Shown piece by piece: positions 9,062-18,195 of a stretch of DNA of 64,000 nucleotides. Made by a program: the position numbers and the translations under genes. Each line of letters opens with the position of its first letter. The stretch's first letter is position 1. This stretch comes from Brachyspira sp. SAP_772 (GTDB taxonomy: Bacteria > Spirochaetota > Brachyspiria > Brachyspirales > Brachyspiraceae). The stretch covers positions 730,864 to 794,863 of the forward strand of contig NZ_VYIX01000002.1 of the NCBI RefSeq assembly GCF_009755885.1, read 5' to 3'. The notes beneath the pieces were generated by a model. That model had not been told where the DNA came from. It saw only the letters and a list, made by a program, of their open reading frames with translations, and ran no database searches.

Positions 9062-9352
9062 ATGAAAAAGTTTATTGTTCTAATGTTTGTTGTGGCATTA
9101 TTTGCAACTTCCTGTATATCACAACATAGGCACATAGTTGGTAATGGACCTCAAACTGGTGTGAAAGTTGAAAGAAAACAGTGGTATGCTTTATGGGGTT
9201 TAGTTCCTGTTGGTTTTGTAGATACTAAAGAATTAGCAGGTGATGCAAAAGATTATGAGATATACACTAGACAAAATGCTGGAGACTTTTTCTTAAATCT
9301 TTTAACAGGTATAGTTACTTTCCAAAGTAGAACAGTAACTGTTACTAAGTAA
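9062..9352 (+). CDS. Bor-like small lipoprotein
   Basis: A 96-residue protein with an N-terminal lipoprotein signal ending ATSC (Cys18). The mature part HRHIVGNGPQ, then WYALWGLVPVGFVD and FLNLLTGIVTFQSRTVTV follows the pattern of the Bor/Iss lambda-lysogeny lipoprotein family (a short His-rich start, a W-x-x-x-GL-P core, a final beta strand). The family name rests on pattern similarity only. AAGGAG lies upstream, and a hairpin with stem AGGACTAT follows the gene. Confidence 0.6.
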   Translation: MKKFIVLMFVVALFATSCISQHRHIVGNGPQTGVKVERKQWYALWGLVPVGFVDTKELAGDAKDYEIYTRQNAGDFFLNLLTGIVTFQSRTVTVTK

Positions 9353-9368
9353 ATTTAATTTATATTTA

Positions 9369-9399
9369 AGGACTATTGTAAAAGTTTTATGATAGTCCT
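9369..9399 (+). terminator. Hairpin after the Bor-like gene
   Basis: AGGACTAT (9369-9376) pairs perfectly with ATAGTCCT (9392-9399). The bases that follow are AT-rich but not a T run, so termination strength is uncertain. Confidence 0.5.
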
Positions 9400-9423
9400 A
9401 ATTATTAATTTAGGTAAGTATTG

Positions 9424-10050
9424 ATGAAAAGAAACATTTTTTATTTATTATTAATCTTCTTATTATTATTAAGCTGCAATAAAAAAGAGAATATAAATGA
9501 AGCTTATAATAATGATACAACAAATTATGCAGATTTATTTTCTAACAAAGAAATTAATTTTAAAAAATTAGAGTTAGGCAGAGATATTTCTACTAATGAA
9601 AGATATTTTATTACAAATGCTTCTGTAAGTTTTATTCCTCCAATAAACTCTATTAAATTGACAGATAAAGAGAGAGATGATATAATTTCCAAAACAGGTT
9701 ATGGAAAAGGTTATTTTGATGTTGATAGTATGTTTATAGACGAGAAAGTAAAAATAACATGTTTAGCAGGATATACTAAAAAAGATGCAAATAATCTCAA
9801 TTCTTTAATTTCTTTTATAAGAAAGATGGATAATGGAGATAATTTTACAGAAGAATATTATACTATTAATGGTATAAAAAATATTCAGTTTAAAATTAAT
9901 ATGAACAATGCTACTAGCATACTTTATACAATCTTTGAATCTAATAATGGATATTATTTTATATTAAATTACACATTTCCTGTTTCCTATTTGGAAGATT
10001 CTTTAATTAGGATAGCAAATTCTCTAAATAGTGTTAATTTCAATTTTTAA
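9424..10050 (+). CDS. Hypothetical lipoprotein
   Basis: A 208-residue lipoprotein: MKRN, a hydrophobic leucine-rich core, then LLSC and a Lys/Glu/Asn-rich linker. The mature domain is mixed alpha/beta and unrecognised. A TTG codon immediately precedes the ATG at 9424; ATG is preferred because the n-region then reads MKRN and the AGG at 9412 is correctly spaced. The next gene begins 14 bases after the stop, so the pair is probably one transcript delivering a periplasmic or outer-membrane lipoprotein and an outer-membrane protein. Confidence 0.7.
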   Translation: MKRNIFYLLLIFLLLLSCNKKENINEAYNNDTTNYADLFSNKEINFKKLELGRDISTNERYFITNASVSFIPPINSIKLTDKERDDIISKTGYGKGYFDVDSMFIDEKVKITCLAGYTKKDANNLNSLISFIRKMDNGDNFTEEYYTINGIKNIQFKINMNNATSILYTIFESNNGYYFILNYTFPVSYLEDSLIRIANSLNSVNFNF

Positions 10051-10064
10051 GAGTTATATTTTTT

Positions 10065-11048
10065 ATGAGATTAAAATTCTTTTTTTTAATATTTTTATTT
10101 CTTTCATTATCTTTGTATTCACAAAATAATGAAGTCATGGATTCTAATACAAAGGAAGTAAAATCTAAATGGTTATTTAATCCTTTTAGACTTTATGATA
10201 CTGATAAATATTTATATGGGTGGTTGGATCCTTATGTTTATAATAGTAAATATTGGATAGGGGATATATTTAATATAGAAACTATGTATAGCAATCCTAA
10301 TTACAATTTTAACAATATGGCTTTTTTTCATCAGCCTACTTTAGGGTCAGAGATTACTCCAATATGTTTTAATTATCAAGATAAACATAGATTCAAGATA
10401 GGTGTTGGTTTTCTCACTCAGTTTTTTTTATCTGTTTATAAACCTAATAGCAGTGTTTTTTATGGGGAGAGTTTATTTTTTGGCACTTATATGCAAGTAG
10501 AGTTATATTTTGATTATATATATAATGATACATTAAGATTTAGATTTACCCCTGTTCGTCATATATGTACTCATATAGGAGGGGATATACTTGGTGATGA
10601 TAAACTTTATGATAGAAATACGGAAGAGTTTAGAGATTCTAGTATAGAGCTTATGAATTTTTCTCTTAACTATAAATATGGATATTTTAGTTTTTATGGT
10701 GGATTTTCTTTTGCCATGACAGGTTTCAATGAATCTAATTTTATCAATCTATTTAGTGTATATTATGGTACAGACTTTAGATATCCTTTGTGGGGTGAGA
10801 TAAGTTTGATAACAGGTTTTTATTTGGGGCTTGATTATGATAGGATTAATACAGTTGAAAGAACAACAAATGGTTATAATATTTTAGATAGTTATGATAA
10901 ATTATATCCTGCTATAGTTTTTGGAATTGGCGTTGAAATTTATAGATTTACTATAGGAGTAAAATATGAGTATATGCGTTCTAGACAACTATATGCTTAT
11001 AGGAGCATGGAAAATAAATTAGGTGTTGAGGTTACATTGTTTTTTTAA
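10065..11048 (+). CDS. Outer-membrane protein, DUF1207-like
   Basis: A 327-residue protein with a cleavable signal peptide (MRLKFFFLIFLFLSLSLYSQ) and a mature part made of alternating aromatic/polar strands ending in VEVTLFF, a typical outer-membrane C-terminal Phe. The segment RFRFTPVRHICTHIGGDIL (about residues 167-185) resembles the conserved His-x-x-x-His-Gly-Asp region of DUF1207 proteins. Function is unknown. It follows the lipoprotein gene at 9424 closely and precedes a terminator at 11221. Confidence 0.65.
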   Translation: MRLKFFFLIFLFLSLSLYSQNNEVMDSNTKEVKSKWLFNPFRLYDTDKYLYGWLDPYVYNSKYWIGDIFNIETMYSNPNYNFNNMAFFHQPTLGSEITPICFNYQDKHRFKIGVGFLTQFFLSVYKPNSSVFYGESLFFGTYMQVELYFDYIYNDTLRFRFTPVRHICTHIGGDILGDDKLYDRNTEEFRDSSIELMNFSLNYKYGYFSFYGGFSFAMTGFNESNFINLFSVYYGTDFRYPLWGEISLITGFYLGLDYDRINTVERTTNGYNILDSYDKLYPAIVFGIGVEIYRFTIGVKYEYMRSRQLYAYRSMENKLGVEVTLFF

Positions 11049-11220
11049 GTATTATATATTTTAAATGGTAATAGAATAAACATTAGTTCATAATAAATAA
11101 GATTTACAAAAAATAGTTTCAAACTATAAATAAAGTTTCAAAAGTACAATTTTTTATTTTATTAATGTTTTGTATATTGATAAAAAATTAAAAGTTATCA
11201 TTAAAAAATTAATGATATTA

Positions 11221-11260
11221 AAAAGTCTGCTTTAATATTTTAGGGCGGGCTTTTTTATTT
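11221..11260 (+). terminator. Intrinsic terminator
   Basis: AAAAGTCTGC (11221-11230) pairs with GCGGGCTTTT (11245-11254), including two G-U pairs, and runs into TTATTTTA. It lies 170 bases after the outer-membrane protein gene. Confidence 0.65.
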
Positions 11261-11510
11261 TAACAAAGATTATTTTATCACGAGTTAAGCTAATCATCAA
11301 AACAAATTTCTAATATTACTAAATCTATTTACAACTAGTCTTTTTTGCAACTTTGACGAAGTCTGCTTTAGCATGGGCACAAAAAAGTTGATAAGATATT
11401 TTAAACACGCGTTGAATTCGCTATAAAAATAAAGCTAGTTAATAATTAAACATTTATTATAAATTTAAATTCTGCTTACCGCGTGCTGTTAAAGTTTATA
11501 AATTTAAAAA

Positions 11511-11597
11511 AACTTGGGCGGGCGTGTTTTTACTTGATAGGCAGTAAATATAAATAGGATGTTTTTTAAAATAAATTTATAATTTTAAAGGGTGGGG
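11511..11597. repeat. GGGCGGG/GATAGGCAGTA repeat, copy 1
   Basis: Begins with ACTTGGGCGGGCGTG, continues through TTTTACTTGATAGGCAGTA and ends in AAAGGGTGGGG. The same order of elements recurs 232 bases downstream with point differences. Confidence 0.7.
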
Positions 11598-11742
11598 TTT
11601 ATAAATAAATTTATAGCTTTAATAATTATCAACTTTTCCCGCCGCAAAAGTTGCAAAAGTGCAAATTTTTTACTCATTAAATGTTCATATATTAATAGAA
11701 AATTAAAGTCATAATAAAAAACAAAATTATAAATATAATTGA

Positions 11743-11830
11743 CACTTGGGCGGGTGTGCTTTTACTTGATAGGCAGTAGGTATAAAAAATCTTTGTTGCA
11801 AAATAAAATTTATAATTAAAAAGGGCGGGG
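11743..11830. repeat. GGGCGGG/GATAGGCAGTA repeat, copy 2
   Basis: Same order as copy 1: ACTTGGGCGGGTGTG, TTTTACTTGATAGGCAGTA, an AT-rich stretch with AAAATTTATAATT and a final AAAGGGCGGGG. Conservation is highest at the GC-rich ends. Confidence 0.7.
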
Positions 11831-11886
11831 AGTGTGAATAAATTTTAAATTTTTTTAAGAAAACTATTATAAACACTTATATTCTA

Positions 11887-11915
11887 TTGCTTTTTATTTT
11901 GTTGTAATATACAAT
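11887..11915 (+). promoter_or_regulatory. Promoter candidate for the alkaline phosphatase gene
   Basis: TTGCTT (11887-11892), 17-bp spacer, TACAAT (11910-11915), 57 bases before the ATG. No obvious Pho-box repeat was seen. Confidence 0.4.
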
Positions 11916-11972
11916 ATACGCGTAAAATTTGATATCAGATTTTTACCAAATTATAAAGATTGGAGAAAATCT

Positions 11973-13562
11973 ATGATTCAATTATTACCTATTCTTCTTT
12001 TATCCGCATTTTTTATCGGATGCGGTCAACAGCCTTACACTAATTTAGAAAATACCCCAAAAGCTAAAAACGTTATAGTACTAATTGCAGACGGACAAAG
12101 CTCAGATGTAATCACATATTCAAGATGGTTTAAAGGCGGAGACTCATTGGCAATAGATGAGATGTTAAGCGGAGCTATGAGAACACATAATGCAGATTCT
12201 CCTATAGCAGATTCAGCACCTGCAGGTACAGCTTTAGCTACAGGCTATAAATCATCTTATCAGCAGTTTATAGGTGTTCTTCCAGATGAAGCCATACTTC
12301 CTAATTCATCAATACCTACTGAAGCAAGAGCACCTATAGCAAATGTGTTGGAGGCAGCAAAGCTTCTTGGCAAATCTACAGGAGTAATTTCAACTTCAGA
12401 AATTATGCATGCCACTCCTGCAGCTTTTTCTGCACATGACATCACTAGAAAAGATTATGATGATTTAAGTGAACAGCAAGTGTTTCAAGATATAGATGTT
12501 ATATTAGGAGGAGGGTATAAGTTTTTTACTAAAGAGGCTAGAAAAGACGGAAAAGATTTAATATCAGAAATGACTAATTTAGGATATTCTATAATTAGAA
12601 CTTCAGATGAATTAGATTCTTTTAGGGGTGATAAAGTTGTAGGACTTTTTGCTGATGCAGATTTAGCTTATGAAATAGACAGAGAAGAGACAACTCAGCC
12701 TTCATTAGCTCAAATGACTTCAAAGGCCATAGATATACTTTCTAAAAATAATAAAGGTTTCTTCTTGATTGTGGAGGCTTCAAAAGTGGATTGGGCAGCT
12801 CATGCTAATGACCCTGTTGGGTTGGTGTCTGATACTTTGGCTTATGTTGATGCTGTAAAGGCGGCATTAGATTTTGCTAAAAAAGATAACAATACTATGG
12901 TTATAGCAGTAACTGACCATGGAAACAGCGGTTTTACTATGGGTAATTATGACACTTCTTCAGACTATCACAAAAGAAAATTAGAAAGTTTTATAGAGCC
13001 TGTAAAAAAAGCTTCACGTTCTGCTGAGTATGTGGCAAGAAAAATAGAAGCTGGAGAAGATATAAGACTTGCTATGCAAAAATATTATGCTATAGATGAT
13101 ATGACAGAAGAAGAGGTTAATTCTCTTAGAGGAAAAACAGGCGATGATTTACATTATGCTATAGGGCCAATATTAGCAAAAAGGGCTTATTTAGGTTTCA
13201 GCACACATGGGCACACTGGAGAAGATGTTCCTCTATATACATATTTACCTAATAACAAAAGAATTATAGGAGTTATAGATAATACAGATATAGCTAAAAA
13301 TGTTGCTTCTGCTATGGGAATAAATTTAGATGAAGCTACAAAAAAATTATTTATGAGTGAAGACGAAATAAAAAAAGCGGGTGTGGAATTAACATCAGAG
13401 GGAGATGTGCTTACTCTGTATATGGGTGATAAAACTTCTCAAATAATGAAAAATAGAAATATAATAATTGTAGATGGAGAGAAAAAAACTTTAGATGGTG
13501 TTGTGGTTTACAATGAATCTAAATGGTACTTTCCTTCTCAAGTGTTGGATATGTTAAAATAA
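11973..13562 (+). CDS. phoA: Alkaline phosphatase, lipoprotein form
   Basis: A 529-residue phosphomonoesterase of the PhoA superfamily. A lipoprotein signal ends in FIGC (Cys17), so the enzyme should be anchored on the periplasmic side. Visible metal and active-site motifs in order: IADG near 38-41 (first Asp ligand), DSPIADSAPAGTALATG with nucleophile Ser near 81, VEASKVDWAAHAND near 267-280, VTDHGNSGF near 313-321 and STHGHTGED near 412 (His ligand). All key residues appear intact and the length is normal. GGAG precedes the ATG. The gene has its own promoter and a strong terminator, so it is monocistronic. Confidence 0.9.
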   Translation: MIQLLPILLLSAFFIGCGQQPYTNLENTPKAKNVIVLIADGQSSDVITYSRWFKGGDSLAIDEMLSGAMRTHNADSPIADSAPAGTALATGYKSSYQQFIGVLPDEAILPNSSIPTEARAPIANVLEAAKLLGKSTGVISTSEIMHATPAAFSAHDITRKDYDDLSEQQVFQDIDVILGGGYKFFTKEARKDGKDLISEMTNLGYSIIRTSDELDSFRGDKVVGLFADADLAYEIDREETTQPSLAQMTSKAIDILSKNNKGFFLIVEASKVDWAAHANDPVGLVSDTLAYVDAVKAALDFAKKDNNTMVIAVTDHGNSGFTMGNYDTSSDYHKRKLESFIEPVKKASRSAEYVARKIEAGEDIRLAMQKYYAIDDMTEEEVNSLRGKTGDDLHYAIGPILAKRAYLGFSTHGHTGEDVPLYTYLPNNKRIIGVIDNTDIAKNVASAMGINLDEATKKLFMSEDEIKKAGVELTSEGDVLTLYMGDKTSQIMKNRNIIIVDGEKKTLDGVVVYNESKWYFPSQVLDMLK

Positions 13563-13583
13563 TATTATTTAAGGTTTTATAGG

Positions 13584-13615
13584 GCGTAAGCATTTTTTAG
13601 TGCTTACGCTTTTTT
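13584..13615 (+). terminator. Intrinsic terminator of the alkaline phosphatase gene
   Basis: A perfect 9-bp stem GCGTAAGCA / TGCTTACGC (13584-13592 with 13601-13609) is followed by TTTTTT. It abuts the stop of the convergent MATE gene; the opposite strand has no T run, so it works mainly on the plus strand. Confidence 0.9.
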
Positions 13616-13616
13616 A

Positions 13617-14927
13617 TTATATTTCATTATTTTTTAGCTTTTTCATTATTACAGCAAAATAAATTATATATATTATTATAGTTGATATTAGTATAGCCAA
13701 ACCAAATCTCAATGTTATATTTAATAAGGTTATTTCATATGCACCTTTTAAATATAAAATAAAATATGGAATGTTAAAGAAAGTATTAACTAAGAAAGAC
13801 TGCAACAGCATATATTTTATTTGACCTATTGCATATAATAAACTTGAAATTATAGTGTAGTATGCATAACATATATAAAAAGGGAAAAGTATTATAATCA
13901 AGTTCATAACCGATTCAAGATTTTGAGCATTCATTATATATTTCATAAAATATTTGTATGTTGGTATTAAAGCTATCCATATCAAAACAAATATAGTTGT
14001 TAATAATACATAAGGTTTTAAGCTTCTATTATGCTTTTTTGATAAATCAGTTTTTATGAGAGTACCTATTTGATTTATTGGTATTAATAGCCAAGCCCAG
14101 TAAAAAGAATTAGCAATCCAATAATTTCCCTGTTCTCCTACAATGTTTATCATTCTCACAAGCACTATACTATAAATTAAGTTTCTATAAAAAGATTCAA
14201 GTCCAGATACTACATTTAGAGAAGTAATTTTTTTATTCCATAGAAAAGTTAATTTTGTTTTAGAGAAAATATTGTATCCGCATTTATTCAATAAAAATAT
14301 AGCAATTATAACTGATATTAAATTAGATATTATATTATTATATGCTATACCATTAACGCCTAAGTTTAATGATATGCTATATTGAGAGACAAATAATATA
14401 TCAAGTATAATTGTTAGAAACATTTTTATTGTTGTAATTGCAAATATTGATTTATAATTTTCTAAAGAAGTATGTGCTACAATTACTAAATGAAATAACA
14501 CTATAGCAATATTAGCAAAAGATTCTAATTTTATATATGTTGTTGTTTGAGCATATAGATCTTCCTGCTGTTTCATTGCTGTAACAAGGTTTCCAGCGAA
14601 TACATTTATAATTAAAGCCATTATAATATATATAAAAGTTATTATTATAATAGAGCTTCTTAATTTATTTATAAAAATTTCTTTATGATTATTAATATCA
14701 TCATCTTTTATATTCCCGAGAAAGAAGAATAAAGGAGCTATTATTGCTTCTTCAAAGACTTCGTATATAATTCCAAGCCACATTTGCTGTGATGCTATAT
14801 TTATACCGCTTGCATCAGGGTAGCTGTCTAATAAATATATTCTAAAAGTTGAATAAATAGAAGGTATTAAAGCTTGTATGATTAGAACTATAAACAATTT
14901 AAAATTAATTTTTCTAAGTAAATTCAT
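13617..14927 (-). CDS. MATE-family transporter
   Basis: A 436-residue integral membrane protein with about twelve hydrophobic segments in two similar halves, each beginning with the Gln-rich/Ala-Pro-type motifs of MatE (IASQQMWLGIIYEV and EEAIIAPLFFFLGN near residue 60; NSFYWAWLLIPINQIGTLI in the second half). The family exports drugs or metabolites using Na+ or H+ gradients; the substrate is not predictable. Start ATG at 14927. It is convergent with the phosphatase and divergent from the EF-G-like gene, with a 274-bp shared upstream region. Confidence 0.75.
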   Translation of the reverse strand: MNLLRKINFKLFIVLIIQALIPSIYSTFRIYLLDSYPDASGINIASQQMWLGIIYEVFEEAIIAPLFFFLGNIKDDDINNHKEIFINKLRSSIIIITFIYIIMALIINVFAGNLVTAMKQQEDLYAQTTTYIKLESFANIAIVLFHLVIVAHTSLENYKSIFAITTIKMFLTIILDILFVSQYSISLNLGVNGIAYNNIISNLISVIIAIFLLNKCGYNIFSKTKLTFLWNKKITSLNVVSGLESFYRNLIYSIVLVRMINIVGEQGNYWIANSFYWAWLLIPINQIGTLIKTDLSKKHNRSLKPYVLLTTIFVLIWIALIPTYKYFMKYIMNAQNLESVMNLIIILFPFYICYAYYTIISSLLYAIGQIKYMLLQSFLVNTFFNIPYFILYLKGAYEITLLNITLRFGLAILISTIIIYIIYFAVIMKKLKNNEI

Positions 14928-15051
14928 AAATATTTAAGTCTCTGTACTCCAAAATGATACATATCATACATTGATATAAACATTTTATCAATAATTTTTC
15001 ATATGTTAATGAATAAATATTAATTTTTGTATTAAAAATGGATAATAGAAT

Positions 15052-15080
15052 TTGATTTTTGATATTTTTTTTACTATACT
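15052..15080 (+). promoter_or_regulatory. Promoter candidate for the EF-G-like gene
   Basis: TTGATT (15052-15057), 17-bp spacer, TATACT (15075-15080), leaving a 121-base 5' leader before the ATG at 15202. The long leader may carry regulation, but no known riboswitch pattern was recognised. Confidence 0.5.
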
Positions 15081-15201
15081 TGAATTAACATGCAGTATTT
15101 AACTTTCTATGAACCTGCTTATCTTCTAAGCAATCACAAGTCAATAGAAAATCATAAAACATCAATAATAAAAATAACCGCCATCATAAGGAGGAATGTT
15201 T

Positions 15202-17292
15202 ATGGGAAAAATTTATAACCCAGAAAGTATTCGTAATGTAGCCCTATTAGGGCATGTTGGAAGTGGTAAAACTTCTTTAAATGAATCACTTCTTTTTAGA
15301 GCCAAGTGTATTGACAAGAAAGGAGAAGTGGCAAGAGGTACTACAGTAAGTGATTATACAGATGAAGAAATCAAGCAGAAAATGTCTATTCGTACTTCTA
15401 TAAGCTTTATAGAGTGGAAAGACCATAAGATTAATTTGCTGGATATTCCGGGTTCGGGCGATTTTAGCGGCGATATTAACCCAGCTTTGAGAGTGGCAGA
15501 ATCATGTATTGTTGTAATAGATGCTGAGTTTGGAATACAAATAGAAACAGAAAAACATTGGCAAATGGCTAATAATTTTAAAAGGCCTAGAATTGTCTTT
15601 ATTAATAAAATTGATAAAGAGATGGTTGACCATAAGGCTTTATTAGAGAAGATAGAAAACAACTTTAAAGAGCCTCCTGTAGTGCCTATACAAATACCTA
15701 TGGGTAATGGTAAAGATTTCAAGGGTATTATAGATGTTATTTATCATAAGGCTTTCTTTAGAGATGAACAGGGTAAGATAATAGAGGCAGAGATACCAGA
15801 AGAGTATTATGATGAATATAGGGCTACAAGAGATAGACTAAAAGAGCTTGTATGTGAAGTTGATGACAGCTTAACTGAAAAGTTCTTAGATGGCGGTAAG
15901 TTTACCGATGAAGAATATATAGAAGCTTTAACAAAATCTATTCTTCAATACAAGGTAGTACCTATTCTTTTCGGTACATCCATTAGAGATATAGGAATGG
16001 GTGCTGTACTTGATACAATAATAAGATATATGCCTTCACCTTCTTATATACCTGTTACAGACGGTACTGATCTTTTAACTAATGAGCCTGCTACAAGGTC
16101 TATATTAGGTGAAAACAATCCATTTGCAGCTTTTGTATTTAAAACTACAATAGACCAATATGCAGGACGTATTTCTTTCTTTAAGGTTCGTTCTGGAAGC
16201 ATAAAAAGCGGCGATGAAATATATAATTCTAGAACAGGCAAAAAAGAAAAAGTTTCACACATATATATAGCAAGAGGAAAAAAACAAATAGAGGCAGATA
16301 CTATTACTGCAGGAGATATTGGAGTATTAGCAAAACTTTCTGATTGTAGAACTGGAGATAGTATAAGCGTACCATCTGCACCATTTCAGTTTAGTCCAAT
16401 TAAAATCCCTCAGCCAATATATTTTACAGCAATTAAAATACTTAAAAACGATGTAAAAGCATTGGAAGTATTAGATACTATTAGCCAAGAAGACTTAACA
16501 TTCCACGTAGAGTTTGATAGCGAAACAAAAGAAACTATCATAAAAGCTATGGGAGATTTACAAGTAAAATTGGCATTAGATAGAGTTATTGCCCTCACAA
16601 AGGCAGAGATAGAGCAAAGTGTTCCAAGAGTTGCATATAGAGAAACAATAAGAAAACAATCCCAAGCACAATACAGACATAAAAAACAATCAGGCGGAAG
16701 CGGACAATTTGGAGAGGTTCATTTAGAAGTTTCACCGCTTCCACGTGACGGCGGTTATGAATTTGTAAATGATATATTTGGAGGTGCTATACCTAAGCAA
16801 TATATACCCGGTGTAGAAAAGGGTATACAAGATGCTTTATCACAAGGGCCATTAGGAAGATACCCTATGGTAGATGTTAAGGTTAGAGTTTATGATGGTA
16901 AATACCATGATGTGGATTCTAATGAATTATCATTTAGAATAGCTGCATCTATGGCTGCGAAGGAGGCTTTTAAAAATGCTTCACCTGTATTGCTTGAACC
17001 TGTTATGAAGGTTACAGTTTATGTGCCTGAAGAGTTTACTGGTTCTATAATGAATGAGCTTACAGGTAAAAGAGGCAAAATTTTAGGAATGGAGGCTGCG
17101 TCAAACACTGTACAAATGATTAAGGCAGAAGTTCCGCTTTCAGAGATGCTTACTTATTCTATAGAAATGAAGGCTTCTACTTCTGGAAGAGGTACTTTTG
17201 AGATGGAACATTCTCATTATCAAGAGCTTACTGGTCCTTTGGCTGATAAGGTTATTGAAGAGCGTAAGGCTTTACTTGGTGGTGCTGAATAA
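15202..17292 (+). CDS. Elongation factor G-like translational GTPase (EF-G-2 type)
   Basis: A 696-residue protein with the complete EF-G domain order: GTPase, domain II, and the III-IV-V region. G motifs: GHVGSGKT near 17-24 (canonical EF-G has AHVDAGKT), switch RGTTVSDYTDEE, DIPGSGDF near 84 and NKID near 137. Canonical EF-G has DTPGHVDF, so the catalytic His position is Ser here. These features match the EF-G-2 paralogue group rather than the housekeeping FusA. The start is ATG 15202, seven bases after AGGAGG; the ATG at 15196 lies only one base after it. It is monocistronic, with its own promoter. Its exact role (slow GTPase, stress translation or recycling) is uncertain. Confidence 0.85.
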   Translation: MGKIYNPESIRNVALLGHVGSGKTSLNESLLFRAKCIDKKGEVARGTTVSDYTDEEIKQKMSIRTSISFIEWKDHKINLLDIPGSGDFSGDINPALRVAESCIVVIDAEFGIQIETEKHWQMANNFKRPRIVFINKIDKEMVDHKALLEKIENNFKEPPVVPIQIPMGNGKDFKGIIDVIYHKAFFRDEQGKIIEAEIPEEYYDEYRATRDRLKELVCEVDDSLTEKFLDGGKFTDEEYIEALTKSILQYKVVPILFGTSIRDIGMGAVLDTIIRYMPSPSYIPVTDGTDLLTNEPATRSILGENNPFAAFVFKTTIDQYAGRISFFKVRSGSIKSGDEIYNSRTGKKEKVSHIYIARGKKQIEADTITAGDIGVLAKLSDCRTGDSISVPSAPFQFSPIKIPQPIYFTAIKILKNDVKALEVLDTISQEDLTFHVEFDSETKETIIKAMGDLQVKLALDRVIALTKAEIEQSVPRVAYRETIRKQSQAQYRHKKQSGGSGQFGEVHLEVSPLPRDGGYEFVNDIFGGAIPKQYIPGVEKGIQDALSQGPLGRYPMVDVKVRVYDGKYHDVDSNELSFRIAASMAAKEAFKNASPVLLEPVMKVTVYVPEEFTGSIMNELTGKRGKILGMEAASNTVQMIKAEVPLSEMLTYSIEMKASTSGRGTFEMEHSHYQELTGPLADKVIEERKALLGGAE

Positions 17293-17318
17293 AGTTAAAA
17301 AATGTATATAAATATAAG

Positions 17319-17347
17319 TTGATATTTTTTATATACTATAATATAAT
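17319..17347 (+). promoter_or_regulatory. Promoter candidate for the EIIA-zinc ribbon gene
   Basis: TTGATA (17319-17324), 17-bp spacer and perfect TATAAT (17342-17347), 27 bases before the ATG, so the 5' leader would be about 20 bases. Confidence 0.55.
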
Positions 17348-17373
17348 ATTTTAATAATAAATTAGGAGATTAT

Positions 17374-18192
17374 ATGCTCAAGATTATTGACAAAATAAAA
17401 AAAGAACATGTATTTGAAGACTTAGAATCAAAAGATAAGGATTCTCTTTTCAGAGCTTTAAGTGAAAAAATAGCTTCTGTTTCTTCACTTTCTACTGATT
17501 CTATATTTGATGCTTTGAAAAAGAGAGAAGATGAGTACACAACTAATATTGGTAATGGCGTTGCAGTTCCTCATGGTAGAATTCAGGGTTATGGTAAAAC
17601 TGACATATTTGTAGGTTTCCTAAAAAATGAGATAAACTATGACTCAGATTCTGATGAAAAGAGTCCTGTTAAACTCGTATTTGCTATACTTTCTGATCTT
17701 GAAAACCCTCAAGATTATCTTTTAAATCTTTCTCAGATATTCTTTTTAGTTAACCAAAAAGAAATATTAGACAAAATAATAGCTACTAAGAATTTTGAAG
17801 AGTTAGAAACTGTATTAGAATCTTTCAAAAAATTAGATGAAAAATTCGAAGCAGAAAAACAAATTAAATTCCTTATAGAACTTGAAAGAGCTGAAATACA
17901 AATTAAAGCTTATGAGCTCTATAGTTCTACTCACTCTCAGCAAAAATCAGATTTAGTTTTAGAAGAGTACAAAAAATATAAAGACACTATTTTAAGCAAA
18001 ATTGATGTTGCTGTATTAGAAAACTATAAGAGAATTAAAGAAAATAAAGGTGAAGCTCTTGCTAAAATTGAAAATTATAAATGCAGTGCTTGTAATGTAG
18101 CTATACCTAAAATGACTGTTAATGAAGTTAGAAGACAGAATCAGATTATTATGTGCTTCCACTGCGGAAGAATATTATTCACTACTGACTAA
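17374..18192 (+). CDS. PTS EIIA (PtsN-like) domain fused to a C-terminal zinc ribbon
   Basis: Residues 1-150 form a PTS EIIA domain of the fructose/nitrogen class, with the phospho-acceptor His67 in NGVAVPHGRI. Residues about 150-230 are a charged helical coiled-coil-like linker. Residues 235-272 form a four-cysteine zinc ribbon (Cys237, Cys240, Cys261, Cys264) resembling the zf-RING_7/CT398 C-terminal domain. EIIANtr proteins normally end after the first domain, so the fusion suggests a phosphorylation-controlled regulator that binds nucleic acid or protein through the ribbon. AGGAG precedes the ATG. The lipoprotein gene 3 bases downstream is likely co-transcribed. Confidence 0.8.
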   Translation: MLKIIDKIKKEHVFEDLESKDKDSLFRALSEKIASVSSLSTDSIFDALKKREDEYTTNIGNGVAVPHGRIQGYGKTDIFVGFLKNEINYDSDSDEKSPVKLVFAILSDLENPQDYLLNLSQIFFLVNQKEILDKIIATKNFEELETVLESFKKLDEKFEAEKQIKFLIELERAEIQIKAYELYSSTHSQQKSDLVLEEYKKYKDTILSKIDVAVLENYKRIKENKGEALAKIENYKCSACNVAIPKMTVNEVRRQNQIIMCFHCGRILFTTD

Positions 18193-18195
18193 TTA

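Larger units (their letters stand above)
11049..11972. other. Long intergenic region rich in repeats
   Basis: These 924 bases contain no credible coding sequence. They hold a terminator at 11221-11260, pieces of the dispersed repeat (GCAACTTTGACGAAGTCTGC near 11347 and CAACTTTTCCCGCC near 11630), two direct copies of a GGGCGGG/GATAGGCAGTA element (11511-11597 and 11743-11830) and a promoter candidate for the phosphatase gene. Nothing suggests a decayed gene. Confidence 0.65.
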
